In this document: in pieces, positions 11,285 through 20,763 of the stretch | Position numbering within the stretch: position 1 is the first letter of the stretch | Layout of the letters: each line of letters opens with the position of its first letter | Assembly (NCBI GenBank): GCA_949752735.1 | Contig: OX457036.1 | Coordinates: 98,065,761 to 98,129,760, forward strand | DNA length: 64,000 bases | Direction: 5' to 3' | Origin: Lumbricus terrestris | Lineage: Eukaryota; Annelida; Clitellata; Crassiclitellata; Lumbricidae | Made by a program: the position numbers and the translations under genes | The notes under the pieces: generated by a model | What the model was told of the DNA's origin: nothing | Seen by the model: the letters and a program-made list of their open reading frames with translations, nothing else | The model's database searches: none

Positions 11285-14200
11285 TGAACCAAATGCAGAG
11301 CGCAGATCCATGTTGTGTAGAACTAAGACACAACAAGGTTAATGTCACTTACGAAAGAACACAAATCATTGATAGTTGTTAGCGGGCATTGCTCGCGTTC
11401 CGAAAGACGCGCCAAGCTGCACTACAACGCGTGGGTAGCGAAGGAGAAATCGAGGAGTGGCTTTCCCATCAGTTACAATGACCGTGTAATAATAATTATT
11501 ATTGCTGACTTAACGTCAAATCAACCGACGACTGCTGATGTAGTATAATCATGGCGTAATAAACCCATTGACCCATCATTTTCAGGTAACGACGAATTTG
11601 TGAGCATATAAGTGACAATATATTATTTCATAGGCGAAACTACAACATCGCATCATGTGCACTACGTCTTTTTGTGTCAATGACGTGACTGACCTTGACT
11701 TCGAAATTCGATGGAGTTTGGATCTTTGACGGATCAGCCGCATTTGTTCTGTTCAGTGGTACAGCGTAACAGTTCGTACCAGATGCTGTCTGTATTTTCA
11801 TCACTTCGATATCCTACAGAAAAAATACGCAGTGAATTTATTTTTTCTTACGCAATAGCCATACGAAAAGTGAGCCTGGGTCTTTCATGGCCATTTTCTC
11901 ATTATCAACAAAGGGTGCAATACTCAAAATGTAAGCTTACCACATACTCGATTGATGTTTTCTCCGCTAAAATTCTTCTACTAAAACTGCAAACGTGGCT
12001 AAGGATGAATAGGGTTTTAAAAAAACTAGATGGACCGTGGCTTGATTAGCAGCTTCGTAGGACCTCAATGAGTCCACAGTCGGGTAACTTGGAACAAAGA
12101 ACTCGGGTTATGGAGCTGGGTATTCTTCCATAACATACGTACGTGGACTACACTTCAAAACGATCCTGAGACTACAAAGATAAGTCGATAAGGCAACAAT
12201 TCGGATAGAGACAAGCTGTCAATGACGATGAGGAGGAGGACGACGACGACGATGATGATTTTAAGTTTTAACTGAAATAAAATCTTAACTGCAATTAAAG
12301 TTCAACGTAGGCTATCTAAACGTATCTTACCCGGTTGAAATCGTCAACGACCCACATCTCGTAATTAGCATTCTGCACGTGATACTGGTTGACGTTTTCG
12401 TTCTGGTCAGTTGTCATTTCTTCCTTTGTGTCTTTGTCCACTTGCATAGTGTGCTACAAGAGACGAGTCTTATTTGAAAACAAGTCAAAAGTCACTCGTT
12501 TTAAAAGATTTCGTTTCAGAAAGGTAAGTGAAAGATGTAATATTGATTAGAAATTGACATGTTTCAAAGTTCTGCATAATTCTATGTGGCTTAGATTTCC
12601 ACGATTATTTCGATTCTTCTTGCGCCAACGTCTAAGTTCGTCAACATTGGATCAGTAGCCTATCATTATCACTTCCTTCGACCGCATTCATTTGCACATT
12701 ATTTGCCCATATGAAAGTATTGCACAACAGGAAACTCTTTAGGCTATGCAGTCTTGACAGAAGACTCTCTGTGATCGGTCTTTTTTCCGGGTATAAGGTC
12801 ACTATGGTATGTTACACCCAGCATAGAAAACTCGTAAATTATATCACAAAGATGGAATTCGGTTCTTCTCATTTTTCTAGTGGTAGAGAACACAGAAGAG
12901 AGTAGACGTGTTAGTGATGCAATGTCAAGTCATTCTACCTTCCCTACGCTCTGTAATCATGTGGCCCATACTTCAAGGAAGTCAGAAGTCTTCACAACAA
13001 CTCACCTGTGTCATCTAAATACGACTCTCAAAAGCAGGTGAAGTTGCCTATCCACGATGAGCTACCTTCTCTACACTTAATTGCAATCCAATCTCCAAAT
13101 TTCTAATTCGCAACTCGATATATAAGCACAGAGCGCCAGTTTAACGAGCGCATAGCAATGAGGATGGTCATGACGGACGAAATGCTTCGTTCCAGTGGCC
13201 GAGGGCAACGACGACGACGACGATAGCGCGTTAGCTTCCCAATATTGACAATTAGGGCTTGGATTTGCGTCCAGATTTGACAGCTCTGTCACATAGTTCT
13301 CAGATTTAGGCCACATTACATTACATTACATACTGCGAAATAGTAACAGTTGCGGTACCAGTTACTGCAGTTAGTAATTTATAGGCCTACAATTTCGACA
13401 TTTCATGGCGACAGCGTCATGGGCGTTTAACACAGCAAGTCGAAGAAATAAAATGTAACGAATATATTAAAAAAAACTCAAAAGAATTTGTTGCAGGTCA
13501 AGAGAAAATATGCGGATAATCAAAAGACCATTAGAAACCTATGTTGGCGCTGACAATTTATAGTAGGCCCTAAGCGTCTATACAAGCATACAAGATAATT
13601 ATATGATAATAATTATAATCAAATCACTTCGTAGACCTATCTTAAGATCTTAAGTTTATTTGTAATTTCAATCACGTTGTCCGGTCGCTGGAGCGTGACT
13701 CTGTAGTCACACCGTATCCTGTAGGCCTACATAACAACGCATGCGTATGTGTGCGCGTGCGTATGTGTGTGCGTGTGCGTGCGTGTGTACTTTGTGTGTT
13801 GGATTGGAAGGTGGTCAGACGTACAAATCTTTGAAAGAAACATTTTGAAAAATTGGTAAGACAGACAAAAAAACAGAGAGCGAAAGGTGGAGAAAGAGAC
13901 AGAGATAACCTATCCATAGAGAAAAGTAGTTGTTCGAATCAAAATGAACAAATGAAATACAAATGAAATACCTTTAGGATATCTTTCTGCGCTTGGGTGA
14001 ACATGTACATTCCAACCAAGATGGCCGTCAGAATGATTGCAACCGAAGCAATTGCAGAGACGGCGATGATCACGATCTTCTTCGTGTTGCGTGGCTTAGG
14101 AACATCTGCTGCCATCTGTTCAATATTACAGCAGTAGGCTATTAATTATTGTTCTTTGGAGTTCAGTGGGTTGAATTAAATTGGTCAAAGTGTGAGATGA

Positions 14201-16300
14201 TGAGCATAATTATTTGGAAACATGTCAAATGTCCAATTGGCAAGGCTTCTTAAACGTGTAGGCCTAACTGTGCACAAAATGTGCAGTTGAAAATGGATTG
14301 GATTTGTGCAGTTGTAAAAGCAATCTGTACTATAACTTTAATTCACCCAAATTAATTTCGAATTTATTTCAGTGGTAATGTAGGCCAATGCGTATCGTGT
14401 GCAATAGAGTTCAAGTTGGATTGACACAAAATCATTTTACTGAAATGGAAGCCAGATTGTTGAAAATGCTCTTGCCCAAATTGAAGTTGGATTGATGAAA
14501 CATAATTGCTATTTAAATGGAAATTGGATGGATACAAGCAATTGTTGCTACTTAAATAGAAGCTGGACTGATGAAACGAATGTTTGACTAAATGGTAGAT
14601 GAAAAATATTTGTTATCTAGGCTTATATAGAAGTTGAATTGATAAGAGCGGGTATGCGCCTCACTGAAATAATTCCGAAATTAATTCGGGTGAATTAAAA
14701 TGATAGTACCGGTACCAAGCAATCTTGTGCAGTAAAAAGTTAGTGTCGGTCGAATTGGAGCAATTTAATATGGATGGCCGGAATAGAGCAAAGGGGTGGT
14801 GCAGTTAACAAATGCGCCGAAATATAAGCTTAACATTTCTGGTTAATGACTAAAAAAGATCGTCAAGAACTTTTGCGCCAAAGGGAACACCGGATTTAAA
14901 CTGCTGGTTGTGCAGCTAAAAGAGATTCCTTTTTTAAAAGCGCTGTATTAGGCGGGCAGCCTGTCATCAGTTATTTAAAATCATTTTTGTTTGTTTTTAT
15001 CTACTGTCATTTTCAATTTTCGCTTCAATGTCTGCGGTCATTTTTTTAGCGCCATCCGCATTCGAGGGACGCAGTGAACACTCTCGAAGTTAAGACACCA
15101 TTGGAGGTCATGATTATCTCAATGGGTGATGTCAAGTCTGTAGACAAGTTTCTTATGTCGGTCCAACTAAACGAGATCCACTACTTTGCATCAAGTTGTA
15201 GGGTACCATGCAAAATTGCAAATGGACACTTCTGGTCACCTGAGTAGCCAGATCATCATGCAAATGGAAAAAAGCATCCCTGTTCCTTTTTATTTTATAC
15301 GTTTAGTAACCAATAAAATATTAAATGAAAGCTGAACGATAGAAATCAAAATGTGGGTTAAAAATAATTATTGCTCATCGCCTACAGCCATCATTTGGTG
15401 TAAACAATACATTCTGAGCGAGGGAATTTTTTGCACAGAATTAAATTCTTTGGCAATTTTCGATGTCGACTTTCTCTTGAAGTAATACGCATGATTTTCC
15501 TGGCTATCAGCGTTATGCAGCTGTATATTACGGAAGTAACCAGTTGAGACAAAAGTTTTTTTATTCAGTAATGATATTTAATTTTTTAAATATGCTATAA
15601 AATGTGAACGAACGACACAGTAGTCTACTGATCATGCGTTTGTCAGATGGAAATAAGTCATTCAACAGACATGAAAGTCAAGGTATAAGAGAAAAGACCC
15701 AACGTTTTCAAATTCGACCATGCATTATATACAATATATACCGTAGTCAAGGAATGGGCTGGAGAAACAGGATTTAGAAGGCAAAATAAGGAGTTGTTGG
15801 AGTCAGTAATGCTTTGAAGACGTTTAATGAAGCGATTTCTGAGCACAAGTAAAACAAACCAAGTGCAACCGCAAGAATAAGACAAGCCCTTGGGTTCATG
15901 GAAGAATTTCTAACTCAAAAAGTGATTTCAAACAACGAAAAAGCAAGCACAAAGTTTAGGCCTACAGGAATTTTCAGAAGTTGAAGAAGAAGGCAAAGAA
16001 TGGACTGGGTTGTGAGAGTTTGCAAAACCTGAAATTTGCAAATCAAGTTTTAAAATAAATTCATGATAAAACAAGGAAGAAGTGAAATTAAATTAAAATT
16101 TAAATGGAAATACAAGCAAATCTTGCTACGCATAAGAGTAGTGAGGAGCATTTCATATGGGTTCATCGCGTATCACAAAGGAGACGACGAACTATAAATA
16201 GACAACGATTTTGAAAAGTGTGTTTGTATACCTGAGTGATTACCACAGGAGTCTCGGATGTTGTGTACTTGGCGTCGGTCATTTTGAAGAGACTTGGCAT
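7466..16300 (-). CDS. BRICHOS-domain peptide precursor, gene A
   Basis: Six coding exons (16300-16232, 14115-13972, 12453-12331, 11813-11694, 10412-10280, 7590-7466) join into a 237-aa type II membrane protein. The first four introns are phase 0 and the last is phase 1; all are GT..AG. Residues 1-36 are a cytoplasmic tail ending in basic KPRNTKK, and about 37-62 form one membrane helix. A linker follows, then a BRICHOS domain (about 97-196) with the expected Asp (D108/D109) and Cys pair (C127, C182). A furin-type RQRR ends at residue 206. The remaining 31 residues have cysteines at 211, 218, 228 and 233, spaced C-x6-C-x9-C-x4-C, four arginines and no acidic residue. The architecture is that of annelid BRICHOS-derived antimicrobial peptide precursors such as the arenicin and alvinellacin type. 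Activity is inferred. An in-frame ATG three codons upstream (16309-16307) exists, but gene B does not conserve it. Confidence 0.88.
7673..8661. mobile_element. TA-flanked DNA transposon (MITE), copy 1
   Basis: 989 bp with terminal inverted repeats of about 25 bp (GGGGAAGTCGGGGCGAGATG against its complement) and TA on each side (7671-7672, 8662-8663). Several inner GGGGCAAGA(C/T)GGACC words lie in both orientations. It sits in intron 5 of gene A. The matching intron of gene B reads through without it. No transposase is seen, and TA duplication fits the Tc1/mariner/pogo group. Confidence 0.88.
8662..9274. other. Intron 5 of gene A shared with gene B
   Basis: 8670-9000 aligns with 30548-30840 of gene B (GCTGCACATTTCCTTCG, AGTCAAGGCAT, then GATG(A/G)ACCTGTTCT). 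Non-coding. Confidence 0.6.
9275..9520 (+). pseudogene. RTE-like LINE remnant
   Basis: The broken frame reads FEMWTWRKMARIS, a stop, then LIDKIIRKRQMNWLDHIS and LLKIAVEERME. This is the region behind the reverse transcriptase domain seen intact near 58.0-58.2 kb. It is decayed and lies in intron 5 of gene A. Confidence 0.75.
9521..10070 (-). pseudogene. LINE RT C-terminal fragment
   Basis: The minus-strand frame (about 10065-9675) reads LKFSNRTISNSAPRLWNGLP, then FHSKLKTLLFKNSYP, the usual tail of CR1-like reverse transcriptases. The 3' UTR part runs on to about 9521. The same family is found at 6185-6870 and 42370-42610. Confidence 0.75.
10076..10134. repeat. (GAA)n microsatellite
   Basis: About 20 GAA/AAG triplets beside the LINE fragment. 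Confidence 0.9.
10280..10412 (-). CDS. Gene A exon 5 (BRICHOS second Cys)
   Basis: 44 codons plus one base. Acceptor TTTTGCAG and donor GATG|GTGAGA. It carries RETCKGISVYWMYPECGD, matching the C-x-G-x-x-(I/V)-Y-W end of BRICHOS domains, with one extra cysteine close by. Confidence 0.9.
10573..10634. repeat. (GAT)n/(AAT)n microsatellite
   Basis: A few GAT triplets, then about 15 AAT triplets, directly 5' of a retroelement fragment. Confidence 0.9.
10635..11150 (+). pseudogene. Retroelement endonuclease-like C-terminal fragment
   Basis: Open from 10639 to the stop at 11142-11144. It reads KEPLGLLREDGKRPDG, then IIPWSRGRCLAWDVTV and PDTFALSHL, and later FISELGRRIAAAT and VALQRGNA. The RPDG...WDVTV spacing resembles the PD-(D/E)XK type nuclease that ends some non-LTR retroelement proteins. 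That function is inference. No reverse transcriptase part is present. It is bracketed by AAT microsatellites in intron 4 of gene A. A second, broken copy is on the minus strand at 18447-19170. Confidence 0.65.
11239..11281. repeat. (AAT)n microsatellite
   Basis: About 14 perfect AAT triplets at the 3' end of the retroelement fragment, as a microsatellite tail would be. Confidence 0.95.
11694..11813 (-). CDS. Gene A exon 4 (BRICHOS first Cys)
   Basis: 40 codons. Acceptor TCTGTAG and donor AAG|GTCAGT. It carries the first conserved cysteine (GTNCYAVPL) and an NRT sequon. 37 of 40 residues match gene B. Confidence 0.9.
11814..12330. other. Intron 3 of gene A
   Basis: Non-coding. 12042-12180 aligns in patches with 43393-43510 next to BRICHOS fragment C (GAT(T/C)A(G/A)CAGCTTC, CACTTCAAA, GACTACAA). 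Confidence 0.6.
12331..12453 (-). CDS. Gene A exon 3 (linker, start of BRICHOS)
   Basis: 41 codons. Acceptor CTTGTAG and donor CGG|GTAAGA. It ends in NYEMWVVDDFNR, where the Asp is the conserved acidic residue of BRICHOS domains. 35 of 41 residues match gene B. Confidence 0.9.
12454..13971. other. Intron 2 of gene A
   Basis: Non-coding. 13676-13840 aligns with 44715-44870 beyond BRICHOS fragment C (TAACAACGCATGC-like, GTGGTC(A/G)GACGTAC). A GT/GCGT-rich tract lies at about 13741-13800. Confidence 0.6.
13972..14115 (-). CDS. Gene A exon 2 (membrane anchor)
   Basis: 48 codons. Acceptor GAACAG and donor AAG|GTATTT. It encodes MAADVPKPRNTKK followed by an uninterrupted hydrophobic helix and QAQKDILK. 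46 of 48 residues match gene B. Confidence 0.9.
14243..14955. mobile_element. Repeat element with GTGCAGTT words, host of a nested element
   Basis: The ends resemble inverted repeats (CAAGGCTTCTTAAACG against CAGCGCTTTTAAAAAAGG on the other strand). Inside, GTGCAGTT recurs. A shorter relative lies at 41637-41835. It is in intron 1 of gene A and carries a second element in its middle. Confidence 0.5.
14335..14703. mobile_element. Nested element with 35-40 bp inverted ends
   Basis: AATTCACCCAAATTAATTTC...TTTCAGTG on the left is mirrored by CACTGAAATAATTCCG...GGGTGAATT on the right. Between them lie several units of the AAGTTGGATTGATGAAA type, the same satellite word as at 25.1, 28.1, 34.1 and 58.9-61.4 kb. 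Confidence 0.65.
14956..16231. other. Rest of intron 1 of gene A
   Basis: AT-rich, non-coding. No recognisable exon or element. Confidence 0.5.
16232..16300 (-). CDS. Gene A exon 1 (start, cytoplasmic tail)
   Basis: Encodes 23 residues beginning MPSLFKM and ending PVVITQ. The donor is CAG|GTATAC. The start is chosen because MP(S/R)L(F/L)(K/R)M is conserved in gene B. Confidence 0.8.
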
Positions 16301-16426
16301 AGTTTTCATCAACCACTCGATGCGAATGCAAAATTCTCAGCAACGGACGTTTCGCGGAGCACAGGTGTAGGTATCTGCGAGACTGTAGCCTTCAGTTGGA
16401 TCTTCAGAGTCATTCGCCTGTAGGGA

Positions 16427-16433
16427 TTATATA
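16427..16433 (-). promoter_or_regulatory. TATA-like box of gene A
   Basis: TATATAA on the minus strand, about 127 bp upstream of the chosen ATG. Gene B has TATATATA at the matching distance (about 120 bp). No transcription start can be read from the sequence. Confidence 0.5.
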
Positions 16434-16639
16434 GTATTAAATCAGGATGTAACAGCCGCTTGAGTGATTTTTGCATACACATGTTTGTCGCAACGATCGA
16501 GTTCAATTTTACTGTTCTAAGAAGTTGAGTAATATCGAATTTTGAAATTTCCAGTATGACGTCTGAGACAATTGTTATGCTCATAAAAACAGTTCAATCA
16601 GGATGTCACTTAGACTTAGATCCAAACATGTTTGGAATT

Positions 16640-16760
16640 TCCCGTTCATAGCCTTGGGCAACGTTTGGGCAGGAGAGTCTCCTTGCAGTGGATGTTGTCG
16701 ATTAAAGCAACCGTATCGAAATGCTAGTGGCGACTAGTCTAGTAACTTAGTTACGACCAT
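16640..16760 (-). promoter_or_regulatory. Upstream block shared by genes A and B
   Basis: ATCGAAATGCTAGTGGCGAC and neighbouring words match 40190-40310 upstream of gene B at a comparable distance from the start. It may be retained promoter sequence or simply recent duplication. Confidence 0.5.
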
Positions 16761-16797
16761 AACAATGGCTCTCCTTGTGACTTTTTGTTTGCTCGTA

Positions 16798-17669
16798 GGG
16801 GAAGTAGGGGCGAGATGGACCCTTGAGGCATGATGGATCCCGTCAATATATTAAGGTATATATGATGTCGCCACCTATCGAATGAACTTTAATCATTGTA
16901 ATACTGTTGGCGCTTTGGTGATTTGACCAAAATACGCGACCGAAACGGCATTTTTCTTTTTTTTATCATGAAAAGTTGATTTTCGACCTGTTCGATCCTA
17001 TTTTCAAGAAACAGTTATTTGCTAAGTATTCAATTGCACATTGTCACAGTTTTTGATGCAAGTATATTTGCTTAAACACCCAAGACGGACTACGTGATCC
17101 AACTTGCCCCGTTTGTGTGAATTTTTTCTGTGGTTCGAATTTTTTCATCCGATTTCACATGTTAATTAATTATTATGTTATTATTACTATAACAATAATT
17201 GTCGGATACAATAATAATGACCATTAACGCGAAAGACATGGTTGCAGTGGTCTATCTTCTTCCACCATGGGGACAAGATGGACTACTAAAATTGAAAAAA
17301 TCTAGTCCAATGTAACTTCTGCGTTATTCTAACCGTTTTACATTATAGATGATCACATTAATAAATTTTAGGCATAAAATAGTATTCTGCATGTGATCAG
17401 AACATGCTATGATGAAAGACTAATGCGTGGGGCACGATTTAATAGATTGGTCCATCTTGCCCCATAGTGGGGGCAAGACGGACCATTACGACTAATTTTA
17501 TTAATTTAAAAAATCTTATTATCAAAAAGGGATGCAATTAAATTCGTGTTGCCCTTAGCTATGGTACTGTATAAGCTACGAGTAGCAAAAAATTTGTGCC
17601 CGTGAAGCACGTTTATGGTGTCTCAAAACCAATAATCCGTTACGGGGTCCGTCTTGCCCCTACTTCCCT
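16798..17669. mobile_element. TA-flanked DNA transposon (MITE), copy 2
   Basis: 872 bp, same family and orientation as 7673-8661, with TA flanks (16796-16797, 17670-17671). Compared with copy 1 it lacks about 100 bp including one inner GGGGCAAGACGGACC word. It lies just upstream of gene A. Confidence 0.88.
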
Positions 17670-17671
17670 TA

Positions 17672-18440
17672 CATAAATTAGATCAGGCTCTGGGCAGAAA
17701 ACTCAAAGTAGTTTGTAAACACCGACAGTTTGTTATTTCTGCCACAAAAGAGTGGCCTACTTTTCGTCAGGTTTGCATGCAGCGAATTAATTGGGCGCTT
17801 AGAACTTTTAGAAGACCGCTTTGACATGACTCAGCGCAAGTAAATAAGTAGACAATGAATCGCTTCCATTCAGAGTAGTGCTTTAGAAATATAACAGCGT
17901 AGACTGTGGAGTGTAGAGTCACGATTTCATGTGGTAGGCCTATAGGCGTACTTCTCAGTTTGCATTAGTAAATTATTATTGTTATTATTATTATTTTTAT
18001 TATGAACCATCATTTATTTGGGTATCAAACTGTGCAACACTAATTGGCTGTGCATGATGAACAGTGAGCGCCTGACAAGCACAGACATAATGTGCTAATC
18101 CTAATTGTTTCCCACAGCTAAAACTAATGTATATTAGTAAGATTCCTCGACTCCGGTGAGTTGTACGAATACGAATGTGCACCTGAAGGCTATGGCAATA
18201 AATCTCTGGGAGCAAATAGACAAACGTTGAAACAAGTGCAATGTCTCCCGAGGGTCCCAGGGACGGCGGTCATGCGACACCCCAACTCCATCAAGAACTC
18301 ACGTCCTGTCCGATTGACGGGACCCAGCGATTCGATGGCGACGGGGACGAAATCGTGGGTGGTCGGAAGGGTTGAGTATTTTTATAACACTTCCGGTTCG
18401 CTGCGTGTTCGGCTGCCCCTCCAGGCATTGATGACGTAAT
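17672..18440. other. Spacer, no gene seen
   Basis: Non-coding. Short ATT repeats lie near 17975-18002. The last 200 bp may belong to the retroelement copy that follows. Confidence 0.4.
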
Positions 18441-18446
18441 GTTGAT

Positions 18447-19170
18447 TTAGGAGGTTGCACAGGTATGGATGGATGTTGCACCGCATGCGACATACCTGCC
18501 CCTCGCCCAGGGAACCAATGTTGCTCCGTCCGGTCTCTTGCCGTCTGTGCGGATCAGGCCCGGTGGTTCCTTCGAACTTGGAATATCTGCTTTTACAAGG
18601 GCTCTCCAGATGATATCATTCACGGCGAAGTGGCGAGAAGCTCTCCCCGTAGATCTTCTGCATACAAGCCCGTGGTGGCCTCCAGGATCGGCGATCTCAC
18701 CGCACTGGCATTGATGCGGCGCACAGAGGTCGAGCCCCAATCGTAGGCCGACCGCGACTCGCACGGCCTCATTGCTGAGACCCAACCCGCAAGCGACCAC
18801 GGGAACAGTCGAGAGCCAGTCTCCAGCGTGGGGCGATGTCACCGCGCCCAACCTTGCCCGATTGAGTGGATCAATTTTGGCAGACAACACTGCAGTCTTG
18901 TTAGCGTCAATCAAAGGCCTGTCCCAGACCTTCTGGCTGGTAGGGACTGGCTCCTCTCCTCCAGGACGCGTTGATTTTCGGACCTCCAGGATTTCTTCCA
19001 CGTATACGTCGCTCTACACTTCCGTGTTGAGCGCGATGTCCACCAGCGACTTGGTTGATGCAGCTGAGGCCATATAGGCTGAAGAAGCCAGCATCGAAAC
19101 GCGTCTGATCCCGAGTCCACCGTCTCTGATCGGAAGAGTGGCTTGGATCCATTGCACATCGCTGAGCCCG
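18447..19170 (-). pseudogene. Retroelement protein remnant, frameshifted
   Basis: Read downwards from about 19155 it shows IQATLPIRDGGLGIRRVS and MASAASTKSLVDIALNTE. After a frame change follow DPLNRARLGAVTSPHAGDWL, VAVGLRLGLDLCAPHQCQCG, GGHHGLVCRRS, FAVNDIIWRAL and EPPGLIRTDGKRPDG, with a degraded end where the relative at 10.6 kb has WDVTV. The Cys/His cluster followed by RPDG recalls the zinc-knuckle plus restriction-like nuclease order of some non-LTR retroelements. The clade is not certain. Confidence 0.7.
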
Positions 19171-19177
19171 ATGTTGA

Positions 19178-19201
19178 TATTATTATTATTATTATTATTA
19201 C

Positions 19202-19252
<51 letters not shown>

Positions 19253-19359
19253 CATTATCATATAATGTAATATAATAATAATATAATTATCTCATAATAT
19301 AATATTATCATATTATCTACTAATAATAATAATAATTATTATTATTATTATTATTAGGC

Positions 19360-19416
<57 letters not shown>

Positions 19417-19471
19417 TACTACTACTACTATTACTACCACTATTATTATTATTATTATTATTATTGTTATT
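19178..19471. repeat. (ATT)n microsatellite, interrupted
   Basis: Long ATT arrays broken by an AT-rich piece at 19261-19330 and by ACT triplets near 19413-19430. Confidence 0.95.
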
Positions 19472-20040
19472 CAGGGCTGTTAACAATACTGGGAAAAAGT
19501 ATTGGCAATACCAATACCAATACCTACTAATAAAAGTATTGGCAATACCAATACCATGGCAATACTATTTCTTAAAAGTATTGCAATACCAATACCAATA
19601 CTTTTACCAATACTTTTCGATAAGTTTTAAAGTTTAATGACTAAAAAAGCACATGCCATTGCCCGTTAAACAGTGTTAAGCAGTACAAGCAGTGTACCTA
19701 TACTAATCTATATACATGCTTTCCATAAGTCTACCACTTAGCCATACTAACGTTTCCGGTCATTTGATTATTTATAGATCTCGATTTCCGTCCATTCCGG
19801 TCAAAGATCACAGATAGGTGAGATCGCACCAAAGAGTCACTTATTCAAGCGGATGAGAAACCATATAAATTGTTGTGAAAAAAGTATTGGTATCGAGTAT
19901 CGCTGACAGGCTAAAAAAAGTATCGGCGATACGCATGCGATACCAACAAAATTTAATTATCGCGATACTCGCCGCAATACTGAAAAAAGTATCGGCGATA
20001 CCAAGTATTGCAATACTTTATCGCGATATTAACAGCCCTG
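19472..20040. mobile_element. hAT-like MITE
   Basis: 569 bp with inverted ends CAGGGCTGTTAA / TTAACAGCCCTG and an 8-bp duplication TTGTTATT (19464-19471, 20041-20048). The flank is a triplet repeat, so the duplication alone is weak, but the ends are clear. Inside are many AAGTATTGGCAATACC-like words, themselves partly palindromic. Confidence 0.85.
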
Positions 20041-20233
20041 TTGTTATTGTTATTGTTATTATTATTATTGTTATTATTACTTTTTTTTACCCGAGGTACC
20101 TAGGATCCCTACAATACTATTATTGTTATTATTATTATTATTATTACTACTACTATTATTACTACCACTATTATTATTATTATTATTATTACTACTACTA
20201 CTACTACTGCTACTACTACTACTACTACTACTG

Positions 20234-20323
<90 letters not shown>

Positions 20324-20362
20324 TTATTATTATTATTACAACCACTCTTATTATTATTGTTA

Positions 20363-20450
<88 letters not shown>

Positions 20451-20451
20451 T
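20041..20451. repeat. (ATT)n/(ACT)n microsatellite
   Basis: About 400 bp of ATT and ACT triplets. All long frames here (poly-Tyr, poly-Leu, poly-Val) are artefacts. Confidence 0.95.
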
Positions 20452-20456
20452 CCTCT

Positions 20457-20700
20457 AAAGACAGAGTTCTACGGCCTCGTAATGCCCAGGCACGCGATGG
20501 AGTTGTCGCTGGACTGTGACTAAGATCTCTTGGAGCAGTATAAGATAAGATAAGAATATTCTTTAATTCACCAATTGCTAACCGTATTTTGGTTTACAGA
20601 CATGGTACAATAAAATGAAACATTGTTAATATACATAACGGAGTAATGGATAAAGGAGTCCAGTTAATTTTCATGTTTTCAGAAGAATTTATAGCCTAAT
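20457..20700. repeat. Dispersed repeat piece plus AGATA-tailed element
   Basis: 20457-20540 matches 750-800 joined to 1150-1185. It is followed by a GATAAGATAAG stretch and a T/A-rich unit that looks like the tail of a minus-strand retroelement. Confidence 0.5.
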
Positions 20701-20763
20701 GTTGAAAGTCAGTGAAGTAGATTTCAAAAAGTATTTTTTAATTTGATTAATATGTTATAGATC

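Noticed and set aside
19875..20458. Poly-Tyr, poly-Leu and poly-Val frames
   Set aside because: ATT/ACT microsatellite.
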